Part shown: positions 9,349-21,200 of the stretch, piece by piece | Position numbering within the stretch: position 1 is the stretch's first letter | How the letters are laid out: each line of letters opens with the position of its first letter | Source: Forficula auricularia | Taxonomy: Eukaryota; Arthropoda; Insecta; Dermaptera; Forficulidae | Assembly: GCA_024734495.1 (NCBI GenBank) | Contig: JALMQS010000909.1 | Span: 124,001 to 188,000 of the forward strand | Direction: 5' to 3' | DNA length: 64,000 nucleotides | Translations under genes and position numbers: made by a program | Notes under the pieces: model-generated | What the model was told of the DNA's origin: nothing | Database searches by the model: none | Seen by the model: only the letters and a program-made list of their open reading frames with translations

Positions 9349-9719
9349 AACTATAATATTTATACTTTGATTTCTGTTACTAAAACTATATATTTTTGAT
9401 TTAGACTTTGTGTCGAGATAATATTGTATTCATTTGAACTCGAATGAAAATGAAAAATCACCAATAGATTTTAAATTAAGAAACATTAAATATATATTAA
9501 TTAACGAGGCAAATTTGAAATATAATTCTTATTTGGACTCGAATTTTGAAATGAAAGACTCCAATTCATTTTAAATTAAGAAACATTAAATATATTGATA
9601 ATTGGTTCCTCCCCCCCCCCAACCAGGCCACTCAAAAATTAAAGAGGCGAAACTTTTAAGAGATGATGTATTTTCTGTAGTTTACGGGTATACATTTGGA
9701 GTGTGGTTTTTTAAGAGGA

Positions 9720-9815
9720 ATAAGATTTTTGGACCGAGACGCTGCCCGCTAGGGCACCAGCTCGGAGGGCCGAGCTTCGAGGGCGTGCCGAAGGCACGCA
9801 CGAAAAGCTCGTAAT
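9720..9815. other. GC-rich patch with small hairpins
   Basis: This is a GC-rich block in AT-rich surroundings. It has short inverted pairs such as GCGTGCC/GGCACGC around GAA and a CTCGGAGGGCCGAG palindrome. It is probably the end of an unidentified mobile element. Confidence 0.35.
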
Positions 9816-9879
9816 TAATATTTTAATAATTTTTCGACATTGGTCTGTGATATTCCAGAGTGTATCCCAAGTCTTCTGG

Positions 9880-10090
9880 ATGAATTCCAGTTCCAATTTT
9901 GTTCTTTTGGCCTGTTGTAGTTTCTTCGTAGTCTTTACACTTTCTGTTTTTTTTAACAGATTTACAACACAATAAAATGAAGCTCGTGAGGGTGTATCCC
10001 TATCAGGAAAACGCTCGGCATCCATTTGTCATTGATATAATAACACTTCTTCCACATTCACCATAAATTAAGACCATTTCAATTCTATCT
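9880..10090 (-). pseudogene. DUF4817-type helix-turn-helix fragment
   Basis: The minus strand from the ATG at 10,077-10,075 reads MVLIYGECGRS and then shifts frame into ERFPDRDTPSRASFYCVVNL, followed by a K-rich stretch. This is the order of the DUF4817 domain (MVLIYGEC... then ERFPDR-x-TPSR-x-FYRVV). DUF4817 is a short HTH module common in insect transposon-derived proteins. The middle of the domain is lost by frameshift and small deletion, and nothing recognisable follows after about 9,880. The hit rests on memory of the family pattern. Confidence 0.65.
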
Positions 10091-10328
10091 TCAAAGAAAA
10101 ATGTTCCATTTTTATTATGGAAATACAATATAACTATCTACTGGATTGACACGAGAAATAAACTTTTTTAAGCTCAAGAATTTTAAAAAGATCTATTAAG
10201 TAGAAAAAAATCTCTTATATCTCTGTATAATGAAGTTTTAATATCATTATAAACACTTATTTTCATCGTTAGACTATTCAATTTAATAATCAATTATTTA
10301 ATAATTAATTATTTAATCATTATTATTT

Positions 10329-10426
10329 GATAATTAAGTTAAATAATTGTTAAAAATAATAATTAAGATTATTTTTTGATAATTAAGTTAAATAATTGTT
10401 AAAAATAATAATTAAGATTATTTTTT
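10329..10426 (+). repeat. 49-bp tandem duplication
   Basis: Two consecutive copies of a 49-bp AT-rich unit (GATAATTAAGTTAAATAATT...) start at 10,329 and 10,378. Confidence 0.85.
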
Positions 10427-10555
10427 GAGTTCTAATTGATTTAATGATTTGATTATTTGATGTCAGTTAAAAAAAGTACCTATGAAAGTTGTTCAGTTTC
10501 TTTTGAAGATTAAGTAGGCGTAAAGAAATATATAGGTTTCTATTTAAATAAACTG

Positions 10556-10815
10556 CAACGGATCGTTGCTAAATTTTATCCAAATTCATTTGAAATATTA
10601 ATGTTTATTCCTTTATATAAATCAGATATGACTTCCAATTTGCAGTTCATGTTGACTTTAATTCAAAAATAATGATCGTTCTCATTTAACAGTCGAGGAA
10701 TAACAAATGTATATTGGATTTTTGACATTTCGGTTATTATTGGTAATCATTGCTTAAGAAATGGAGGAATCGACTTAAAATCAAAAATAACGATCGATTC
10801 TTATCTAATCTAATC
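10556..10815 (+). repeat. dispersed repeat B, copy bordering the satellite
   Basis: It begins CAACGGATCGTTGCTAAATT and ends GATTCTTATCTAATC, immediately before the first diverged satellite monomer. Full-length relatives lie at 61,015-61,290 (plus) and 56,875-57,122 (minus). The family is unidentified and noncoding. Confidence 0.75.
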
Positions 10816-10822
10816 TTTTTCA

Positions 10823-11816
10823 GAGAATAAAATGCACCCTTATTTATGAAAATCGACCAACAAACAGCCGAGTTAAAAAGGGTAAAACGATATTGAATGT
10901 ATTCGAATTACAAAGTTTCTCAAATCTCCAAGAGATTTCTGGTCATATCTCAGCTGTTTGAAAACCAAATATTAAAATTAAGGTAGAGTTTTATTCAGGG
11001 CAAAAATCCACTCATTTCATCTAATAAGAGCATATTTAATAAAACTAATAATTACTTGGATATTTAGGTGTTTTTGAATTAACAATTGTTTAATGTCATT
11101 CTTGTCAATTTTCAAATCTGTTATATCTCTATAAATATTAACTTTATCAAATTGCATTTCATAGATAAAAATGTTAAGGCTTTTTCAGAGAATAAAATGC
11201 ACCCTTATTTATGAAAATCAACCCACAAACAGCCGAGTTAAGAGGGGTAAAACGATATTGAATGTATTCGAATTACAAAATTTCTCTATTCTCAAGAGTT
11301 TTCTGCTGATATCTCAGTTGATTGAAAACCAAATTTTAAAATTTTAAAATGCAGTTTTATTCAGAGCTAAAATCCACATATTTCATCTAATAAGAGCATA
11401 TTTAATAAAACTAATAATTACTTGGATATTTAGGTGTTTTTGAATTAACAATTGTTTAATGTCATTCTTGTCAATTTTCAAATCTGTTATATCTCTATAA
11501 ATATTAACTTTATCAAATTGCTTTTTATAGATAAAAATGTTAAGGCTTTTTCAGAGAATAAAATGGACCCTTATTTATGAAAATCGACCAACAAACAGCC
11601 GAGTTAAAAAGGGTAAAACGATATTGAATGTATTCGAATTACAAAGTTTCTCAAATCTCAAGAGATTTCTGGTCATATCTCAGCTGTTTGAAAACCAAAT
11701 ATTAAAATTAAGGTACAGTTTTATTCAGGGCAAAAATCCACTCATTTCATCTAATATGAGCAGATTTAATAAAACTAATAATTACTTGGATATTTAGGTG
11801 TTTTTGAATTAACAAT
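10823..11816 (+). repeat. diverged satellite monomers, left edge (~365 bp, 2.7 copies)
   Basis: Units start at 10,823, 11,188 and 11,554 (anchor GAGAATAAAATG). They share the architecture of the main array monomer: GAAAATC(G/A)ACC-A-C-A-AAC-C(G/A)AGTT and CAAATTGCATTTCATA blocks lie at matching positions. They are clearly diverged in sequence and ~25 bp longer. The last copy is cut off by the jockey fragment. Confidence 0.85.
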
Positions 11817-12119
11817 TTGATAACTGTGTGGACCTACGGGGCGCAGTTGTGGGGCTGTGCGAAAAAAAGTCATATTGAGACGATACAAAAATTTCAAAAC
11901 AAGATCCTGCGCTGCATCGTGGATGCTCCCAGATATATGCGTACGGATCGCCTACATAAGGACTTGAAAATTAAGACAGTCAGCGAGGTAATCAAGGATC
12001 TTGCCACGAAACATGGACAACGTCTGGAAAACCACAGAAATAGTGAAGCATCAAGACTCCTCAATACTGCTGGGAGAATAAGAAGACTGAAAAGGCTAAA
12101 ACCGAATGATCTTGTGTAA
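11817..12119 (+). CDS. jockey-type reverse transcriptase, C-terminal remnant
   Basis: The open frame is 100 codons and ends at a stop at 12,117-12,119. It shows TVWTYGAQLWGCAKKSHIET, IQKFQNKILRCIVDAPRYMR and later RLENHRNSEASRLLNTAGRI ending RLKRLKPNDLV. The block YG-x-QLWG ... IQ-x-FQNK-LR-x-I-DAP-Y is diagnostic of the C-terminal end of jockey-type polyproteins. It lies after the polymerase active site, so the fragment has no enzymatic core. The frame has no stops, which suggests a fairly recent insertion. Upstream coding and the endonuclease are missing because of 5' truncation. It has no role as a host gene. Confidence 0.85.
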   Translation: MITVWTYGAQLWGCAKKSHIETIQKFQNKILRCIVDAPRYMRTDRLHKDLKIKTVSEVIKDLATKHGQRLENHRNSEASRLLNTAGRIRRLKRLKPNDLV

Positions 12120-12299
12120 ACAAATGCATTTACACTTAAATATTAAGCGACCATTGGCATAGGCCAAAAGAGTTGCACAAACAATGAACTTTTATTTGAG
12201 CGAACAAATACTCGTTACATGCGAAATGTAGTTGTATTTAAAAAAAAATAAAAATATTTTGTAATAATATTTTGTAATAAAAAAAAAAAAAAAAAAAAA
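11817..12299 (+). mobile_element. 5'-truncated jockey-type LINE with poly(A)
   Basis: This is the 3' end of a jockey-clade retrotransposon: the end of the RT polyprotein, about 160 bp of 3' UTR and 21 A at 12,279-12,299. No clear target duplication is seen. It sits exactly between diverged and homogeneous satellite, and about 75-80 bp of monomer is missing across the junction, so the site was also rearranged. Confidence 0.82.
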
Positions 12300-15200
12300 T
12301 TTTACAATGAACAAAATAAGACCTTAAACTTGAAAATCAACCACTAGACAACCAAGTTAAAGTCGTTTTTGTATTGGTTTACAAGATTTTCGAAGTTAAG
12401 CATTGCTTTCTACTCATAACTCGATTAATTTTGAATCAAATTTTAAGAATAAAGTTTCATTTCATTCACAATAATATACTAAACATTTCATATAATAAAA
12501 TCAGATTTAATAGAACCTATAATTAATAAGATATAGAGAGCTTTATGTCAAAATATCGGTCATGTCATTCGCCAATCAGTCATTTCTCGTTAATTATTTA
12601 AGTTATCAAATTGCATTTTATATACAAAATTGTTCAGTATTTTATAATGAACAAAATAAGACACTTAAAGTTGAAAATCAACCACTAGACAACCAAGATA
12701 TAGTCGTTTTTCGATTGGTCTACAAGATTTTTGAAGTTAAGCATGTCTTTCTACTCATAACTCGATTAAATTTCTTAACAAATTGCATTTAATTTTTCAA
12801 AATATTCAGCATTTTATAATGAACAAAATAAGACCTTAAAGTTGAAAATCAACAACTAGAAAACCAAGATAAAGTCGTTTTTGGATTGGTCTACTAGATT
12901 TTTAACGTTAAGCATGGCTGTCTGCTCATAACTCAATTAATTTTGAATCAAATTTTAAAAATAAAGTTTCATTTCATTCACAATCATATACTAAACATTT
13001 CATATAATAAAATCAGATTCAATAGAACCTATAATTAATAAGATATAGAGAGCTTTCGTCAAAATATCGGTCATGTCATTCGCCAATCAGTCATTTCTCG
13101 TTAATTATTTAATTTATCAAACTGCATTTCATATAGAAAAGTGTTAAGCATTTTATAATGAACAAAATAAGACCTTAAACTTGAAAATCAACCACTAGAC
13201 AACCAAGATATAGACGTTTTTCGATTGGTCTACAAGATTTTTGAAGTTAAGCATTGATTTCTACTCATAACTCGATTAATTTTGAATCAAATTTTAAGAA
13301 TAAAGTTTCATTTCATTCACAATAATATACTAAACATTTCTTATAATAAAATCAGATTTAATAGAAGCTATAATTAATAAGATATAGAGAGCTTTCGTCA
13401 AAATATCGGTCATGTCATTCGCCAATCAGTCATTTCTCGTTAATTATTTAAGTTATCAAATTGCATTTTATATACAAAATTGTTCAGCATTTTATAATGA
13501 ACAAAATAAGACCTTAAACTTGAAAATCAACCACTAGACAACCAAGATATAGTCGTTTTTCGATTGGTCTACAAGATTTTCGAAGTTAAGCATGTCTTTC
13601 TACTCATAACTCGATTAAATTTCTTAACAAATTGCATTTAATTTTTCAAAATATTCAGCATTTTATAATGAACAAAATAAGACCTTAAAGTTGAAAATCA
13701 ACAACTAGAAAACCAAGATAAAGTCGTTTTTGGATTGGTCTACTAGATTTTTAACGTTAAGCATGGCTGTCTGCTCATAACTCAATTAATTTTGAATCAA
13801 ATTTTAAAAATAAAGTTTCATTTCATTCACAATCATATACTAAACATTTCATATAATAAAATCAGATTTAATAGAACCTATAATTAATAAGATATAGAGA
13901 GCTTTCGTCAAAATATCGGTCATGTCATTCGCCAATCAGTCATTTCTCGTTAATTATTTAAGTTATCAAATTGCATTTTATATACAAAATTGTTCAGCAT
14001 TTTATAATGAACAAAATAAGACCTTAAACTTGAAAATCAACCACTAGACAACCAAGATATTGTCGTTTTTCGATTGGTCTAGAAGATTTTTGAAGTTAAG
14101 CATTGATTTCTACTCATAACTCGATTAATTTTGAATCAAATTTTAAAAATAAAGGTTCATTTCATTCACAATAATATACTAAACATTTCATATAATAAAA
14201 TCATATTTAATAGAACCTATAATTAATAAGATATAGAGAGCTTTCGTCAAAATATCGGTCATGTCATTCGCCAATCAGTCATTTCTCGTTAATTATTTAA
14301 GTTATCAAATTGCATTTTATATACAAAATTGTTCAGCATTTTATAATGGACAAAATAAGACCTTAAACTTGAAAATCAACCACTAGACAACCAAGATATA
14401 GTCGTTTTTTAATTGGTCTAGAAGATTTTTGAAGTTAAGCATTGATTTCTACTCATAACTCAATTAATTTTGAATCAAATTTTTAAAAACAAAGTTTCAT
14501 TTCATTCACAATAATATACTAAACATTTCATATAATAAAATCATATTTAATAGAACCTATAATTAATAAGATATAGAGAGCTTTCGTCAAAATATCGGTC
14601 ATGTCATTCGCCAATCAGTCATTTCTCGTTAATTATTTAAGTTATCAAACTGCATTTCATATAGAAAATTGTTCAGCATTTTATAATGAACAAAATAAGA
14701 CCTTAAACTTGAAAATCAACCACTAGACAACCAAGATATTGTCGTTTTTCGATTGGTCTAGAAGATTTTTGAAGTTAAGCATTGATTTCTACTCATAACT
14801 CGATTAATTTTGAATCAAATTTTAAAAATAAAGGTTCATTTCATTCACAATAATATACTAAACATTTCATATAATAAAATCAGATTTAATAGAACCTATA
14901 ATTAATAAGATATAGAGAGCTTTCGTCAAAATATCGGTCATGTCATTCGCCAATCAGTCATTTCTCGTTAATTATTTAAGTTATCAAATTGCATTTTATA
15001 TACAAAATTGTTCAGCATTTTATAATGAACAAAATAAGACCTTAAACTTGAAAATCAACCACTAGACAACCAAGATATTGTCGTTTTTCGATTGGTCTAG
15101 AAGATTTTTGAAGTTAAGCATTGATTTCTACTCATAACTCGATTAATTTTGAATCAAATTTTAAAAATAAAGGTTCATTTCATTCACAATAATATACTAA

Positions 15201-18200
15201 ACATTTCATATAATAAAATCATATTTAATAGAACCTATAATTAATAAGATATAGAGAGCTTTCGTCAAAATATCGGTCATGTCATTCGCCAATCAGTCAT
15301 TTCTCGTTAATTATTTAAGTTATCAAATTGCATTTTATATACAAAATTGTTCAGCATTTTATAATGGACAAAATAAGACCTTAAACTTGAAAATCAACCA
15401 CTAGACAACCAAGATATAGTCGTTTTTCAATTGGTCTAGAAGATTTTTTGAGAGTTGAAGCATTGATTTCCCTACTCATAACTCGAATTAATTTTTGAAT
15501 CAAATTTTAAAAATAAAGTTTCATTTCATTCACAATAATATACTAAACATTTCATATAATAAAATCATATTTAATAGAACCTATAATTAATAAGATATAG
15601 AGAGCTTTCGTCAAAATATCGGTCATGTCATTCGCCAATCAGTCATTTCTCGTTAATTATTTAAGTTATCAAATTGCATTTTATATACAAAATTGTTCAG
15701 CATTTTATAATGAACAAAATAAGACCTTAAACTTGAAAATCAACCACTAGACAACCAAGATATAGTCGTTTTTCGATTGGTCTACAAGATTTTCGAAGTT
15801 AAGCATGTCTTTCTACTCATAACTCGATTAAATTTCTTAACAAATTGCATTTAATTTTTCAAAATATTCAGCATTTTATAATGAACAAAATAAGACCTTA
15901 AAGTTGAAAATCAACAACTAGAAAACCAAGATAAAGTCGTTTTTGGATTGGTCTACTAGATTTTTAACGTTAAGCATGGCTGTCTGCTCATAACTCAATT
16001 AATTTTGAATCAAATTTTAAAAATAAAGTTTCATTTCATTCACAATCATATACTAAACATTTCATATAATAAAAGCATATTTAATAGAACCTATAATTAA
16101 TAAGATATAGAGAGCTTTCGTCAAAATATCGGTCATGTCATTCGCCAATCAGTCATTTCTCGTTAATTATTTAAGTTATCAAATTGCATTTTATATACAA
16201 AATTGTTCAGCATTTTATAATGAACAAAATAAGACCTTAAACTTGAAAATCAACCACTAGACAACCAAGATATAGTCGTTTTTCGATTGGTCTACAAGAT
16301 TTTTGAAGTTAAGCATGTCTTTCTACTCATAACTCGATTAAATTTCTTAACAAATTGCATTTAATTTTTCAAAATATTCAGCATTTTATAATGAACAAAA
16401 TAAGACCTTAAAGTTGAAAATCAACAACTAGAAAACCAAGATAAAGTCGTTTTTGGATTGGTCTACTAGATTTTTAACGTTAAGCATGGCTGTCTGCTCA
16501 TAACTCAATTAATTTTGAATCAAATTTTAAAAATAAAGTTTCATTTCATTCACAATCATATACTAAACATTTCATATAATAAAATCAGATTCAATAGAAC
16601 CTATAATTAATAAGATATAGAGAGCTTTCGTCAAAATATCGGTCATGTCATTCGCCAATCAGTCATTTCTCGTTAATTATTTAATTTATCAAACTGCATT
16701 TCATATAGAAAAGTGTTAAGCATTTTATAATGAACAAAATAAGACCTTAAACTTGAAAATCAACCACTAGACAACCAAGATATAGACGTTTTTCGATTGG
16801 TCTACAAGATTTTTGAAGTTAAGCATTGATTTCTACTCATAACTCGATTAATTTTGAATCAAATTTTAAGAATAAAGTTTCATTTCATTCACAATAATAT
16901 ACTAAACATTTCTTATAATAAAATCAGATTTAATAGAAGCTATAATTAATAAGATATAGAGAGCTTTCGTCAAAATATCGGTCATGTCATTCGCCAATCA
17001 GTCATTTCTCGTTAATTATTTAAGTTGTCAAATTGCATTTTATATACAAAATTGTTCAGTATTTTATAATGAACAAAATAAGACCTTAAACTTGAAAATC
17101 AACCACTAGACAACCAAGATATAGTCGTTTTTCGATTGGTCTACAAGATTTTCGAAGTTAAGCATGTCTTTCTACTCATAACTCGATTAAATTTCTTAAC
17201 AAATTGCATTTAATTTTTCAAAATATTCAGCATTTTATAATGAACAAAATAAGACCTTAAAGTTGAAAATCAACAACTAGAAAACCCAGATAAAGTCGTT
17301 TTTGGATTGGTCTACTAGATTTTTAACGTTAAGCATGGCTGTCTGCTCATAACTCAATTAATTTTGAATCAAATTTTAAAAATAAAGTTTCATTTCATTC
17401 ACAATCATATACTAAACATTTCATATAATAAAAGCATATTTAATAGAACCTATAATTAATAAGATATAGAGAGCTTTCGTCAAAATATCGGTCATGTCAT
17501 TCGCCAATCAGTCATTTCTCGTTAATTATTTAAGTTATCAAATTGCATTTTATATACAAAATTGTTCAGCATTTTATAATGAACAAAATAAGACCTTAAA
17601 CTTGAAAATCAACCACTAGACAACCAAGATATAGTCGTTTTTCGATTGGTCTACAAGATTTTTGAAGTTAAGCATGTCTTTCTACTCATAACTCGATTAA
17701 ATTTCTTAACAAATTGCATTTAATTTTTCAAAATATTCAGCATTTTATAATGAACAAAATAAGACCTTAAAGTTGAAAATCAACAACTAGAAAACCAAGA
17801 TAAAGTCGTTTTTGGATTGGTCTACTAGATTTTTAACGTTAAGCATGGCTGTCTGCTCATAACTCAATTAATTTTGAATCAAATTTTAAAAATAAAGTTT
17901 CATTTCATTCACAATCATATACTAAACATTTCATATAATAAAATCAGATTCAATAGAACCTATAATTAATAAGATATAGAGAGCTTTCGTCAAAATATCG
18001 GTCATGTCATTCGCCAATCAGTCATTTCTCGTTAATTATTTAATTTATCAAACTGCATTTCATATAGAAAAGTGTTAAGCATTTTATAATGAACAAAATA
18101 AGACCTTAAACTTGAAAATCAACCACTAGACAACCAAGATATAGACGTTTTTCGATTGGTCTACAAGATTTTTGAAGTTAAGCATTGATTTCTACTCATA

Positions 18201-21200
18201 ACTCGATTAATTTTGAATCAAATTTTAAGAATAAAGTTTCATTTCATTCACAATAATATACTAAACATTTCTTATAATAAAATCAGATTTAATAGAAGCT
18301 ATAATTAATAAGATATAGAGAGCTTTCGTCAAAATATCGGTCATGTCATTCGCCAATCAGTCATTTCTCGTTAATTATTTAAGTTGTCAAATTGCATTTT
18401 ATATAGAAAATTGTTCAGTATTTTATAATGAACAAAATAAGACCTTAAACTTGAAAATCAACCACTAGACAACCAAGATATTGTCGTTTTTCGATTGGTC
18501 TAGAAGATTTTTGAAGTTAAGCATTGATTTCTACTCATAACTCGATTAATTTTGAATCAAATTTTAAAAATAAAGTTTCATTTCATTCACAATAATATAC
18601 TAAACATTTCATATAATAAAATCATATTTAATAGAACCTATAATTAATAAGATATAGAGAGCTTTCGTCAAAATATCGGTCATGTCATTCGCCAATCAGT
18701 CATTTCTCGTTAATTATTTAAGTTATCAAATTGCATTTTATATACAAAATTGTTCAGCATTTTATAATGGACAAAATAAGACCTTAAACTTGAAAATCAA
18801 CCACTAGACAACCAAGATATAGTCGTTTTTCGATTGGTCTACAAGATTTTTGAAGTTAAGCATGTCTTTCTACTCATAACTCGATTAAATTTCTTAACAA
18901 ATTGCATTTAATTTTTCAAAATATTCAGCATTTTATAATGAACAAAATAAGACCTTAAAGTTGAAAATCAACAACTAGAAAACCAAGATAAAGTCGTTTT
19001 TGGATTGGTCTACTAGATTTTTAACGTTAAGCATGGCTGTCTGCTCATAACTCAATTAATTTTGAATCAAATTTTAAAAATAAAGTTTCATTTCATTCAC
19101 AATCATATACTAAACATTTCATATAATAAAAGCATATTTAATAGAACCTATAATTAATAAGATATAGAGAGCTTTCGTCAAAATATCGGTCATGTCATTC
19201 GCCAATCAGTCATTTCTCGTTAATTATTTAAGTTATCAAATTGCATTTTATATACAAAATTGTTCAGCATTTTATAATGAACAAAATAAGACCTTAAACT
19301 TGAAAATCAACCACTAGACAACCAAGATATTGTCGTTTTTCGATTGGTCTAGAAGATTTTTGAAGTTAAGCATTGATTTCTACTCATAACTCGATTAATT
19401 TTGAATCAAATTTTAAAAATAAAGGTTCATTTCATTCACAATAATATACTAAACATTTCATATAATAAAATCATATTTAATAGAACCTATAATTAATAAG
19501 ATATAGAGAGCTTTCGTCAAAATATCGGTCATGTCATTCGCCAATCAGTCATTTCTCGTTAATTATTTAAGTTATCAAATTGCATTTTATATACAAAATT
19601 GTTCAGCATTTTATATTGGACAAAATAAGACCTTAAACTTGAAAATCAACCACTAGACAACCAAGATATAGTCGTTTTTCGATTGGTCTACAAGATTTTT
19701 GAAGTTAAGCATTGATTTCTACTCATAACTCAATTAATTTTGAATCAAATTTTAAAAATAAAGGTTCATTTCATTCACAATAATATAATAAACATTTCAT
19801 ATAATAAAATCATATTTAATAGAACCTATAATTAATAAGATATAGAGAGCTTTCGTCAAAATATCGGTCATGTCATTCGCCAATCAGTCATTTCTCGTTA
19901 ATTATTTAAGTTATCAAATTGCATTTTATATACAAAATTGTTCAGCATTTTATATTGGACAAAATAAGACCTTAAACTTGAAAATCAACCACTAGACAAC
20001 CAAGATATAGTCGTTTTTCGATTGGTCTACAAGATTTTTGAAGTTAAGCATTGATTTCTACTCATAACTCAATTAATTTTGAATCAAATTTTAAAAATAA
20101 AGGTTCATTTCATTCACAATAATATAATAAACATTTCATATAATAAAATCATATTTAATAGAACCTATAATTAATAAGATATAGAGAGCTTTCGTCAAAA
20201 TATCGGTCATGTCATTCGCCAATCAGTCATTTCTCGTTAATTATTTAAGTTATCAAATTGCATTTTATATACAAAATTGTTCAGCATTTTATAATGGACA
20301 AAATAAGACCTTTAAACTTGAAAATCAACCACTAGACAACCAAGATATTGTCGTTTTTCGATTGGTCTAGAAGATTTTTGAAGTTAAGCATTGATTTCTA
20401 CTCATAACTCGATTAATTTTTGAATCAAATTTTAAAAATAAAGTTTCATTTCATTCACAATAATATACTAAACATTTCATATAATAAAATCATATTTAAT
20501 AGAACCTATAATTAATAAGATATAGAGAGCTTTCGTCAAAATATCGGTCATGTCATTCGCCAATCAGTCATTTCTCGTTAATTATTTAAGTTATCAAATT
20601 GCATTTTATATACAAAATTGTTCAGCATTTTATAATGAACAAAATAAGACCTTAAACTTGAAAATCAACCACTAGACAACCAAGATATAGTCGTTTTTCG
20701 ATTGGTCTACAAGATTTTTGAAGTTAAGCATGTCTTTCTACTCATAACTCGATTAAATTTCTTAACAAATTGCATTTAATTTTTCAAAATATTCAGCATT
20801 TTATAATGAACAAAATAAGACCTTAAAGTTGAAAATCAACAACTAGAAAACCAAGATAAAGTCGTTTTTGGATTGGTCTACTAGATTTTTAACGTTAAGC
20901 ATGGCTGTCTGCTCATAACTCAATTAATTTTGAATCAAATTTTAAAAATAAAGTTTCATTTCATTCACAATCATATACTAAACATTTCATATAATAAAAG
21001 CATATTTAATAGAACCTATAATTAATAAGATATAGAGAGCTTTCGTCAAAATATCGGTCATGTCATTCGCCAATCAGTCATTTCTCGTTAATTATTTAAG
21101 TTATCAAATTGCATTTTATATACAAAATTGTTCAGCATTTTATAATGAACAAAATAAGACCTTAAACTTGAAAATCAACCACTAGACAACCAAGATATAG

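Noticed and set aside
9820..10020. Host regulatory protein with an HTH domain
   Set aside because: The HTH is frameshifted and truncated; it is better read as a transposon-related DUF4817 remnant.
12562..12792. 76-codon frame in the satellite
   Set aside because: It is satellite sequence; almost all other monomers have stops in this frame.
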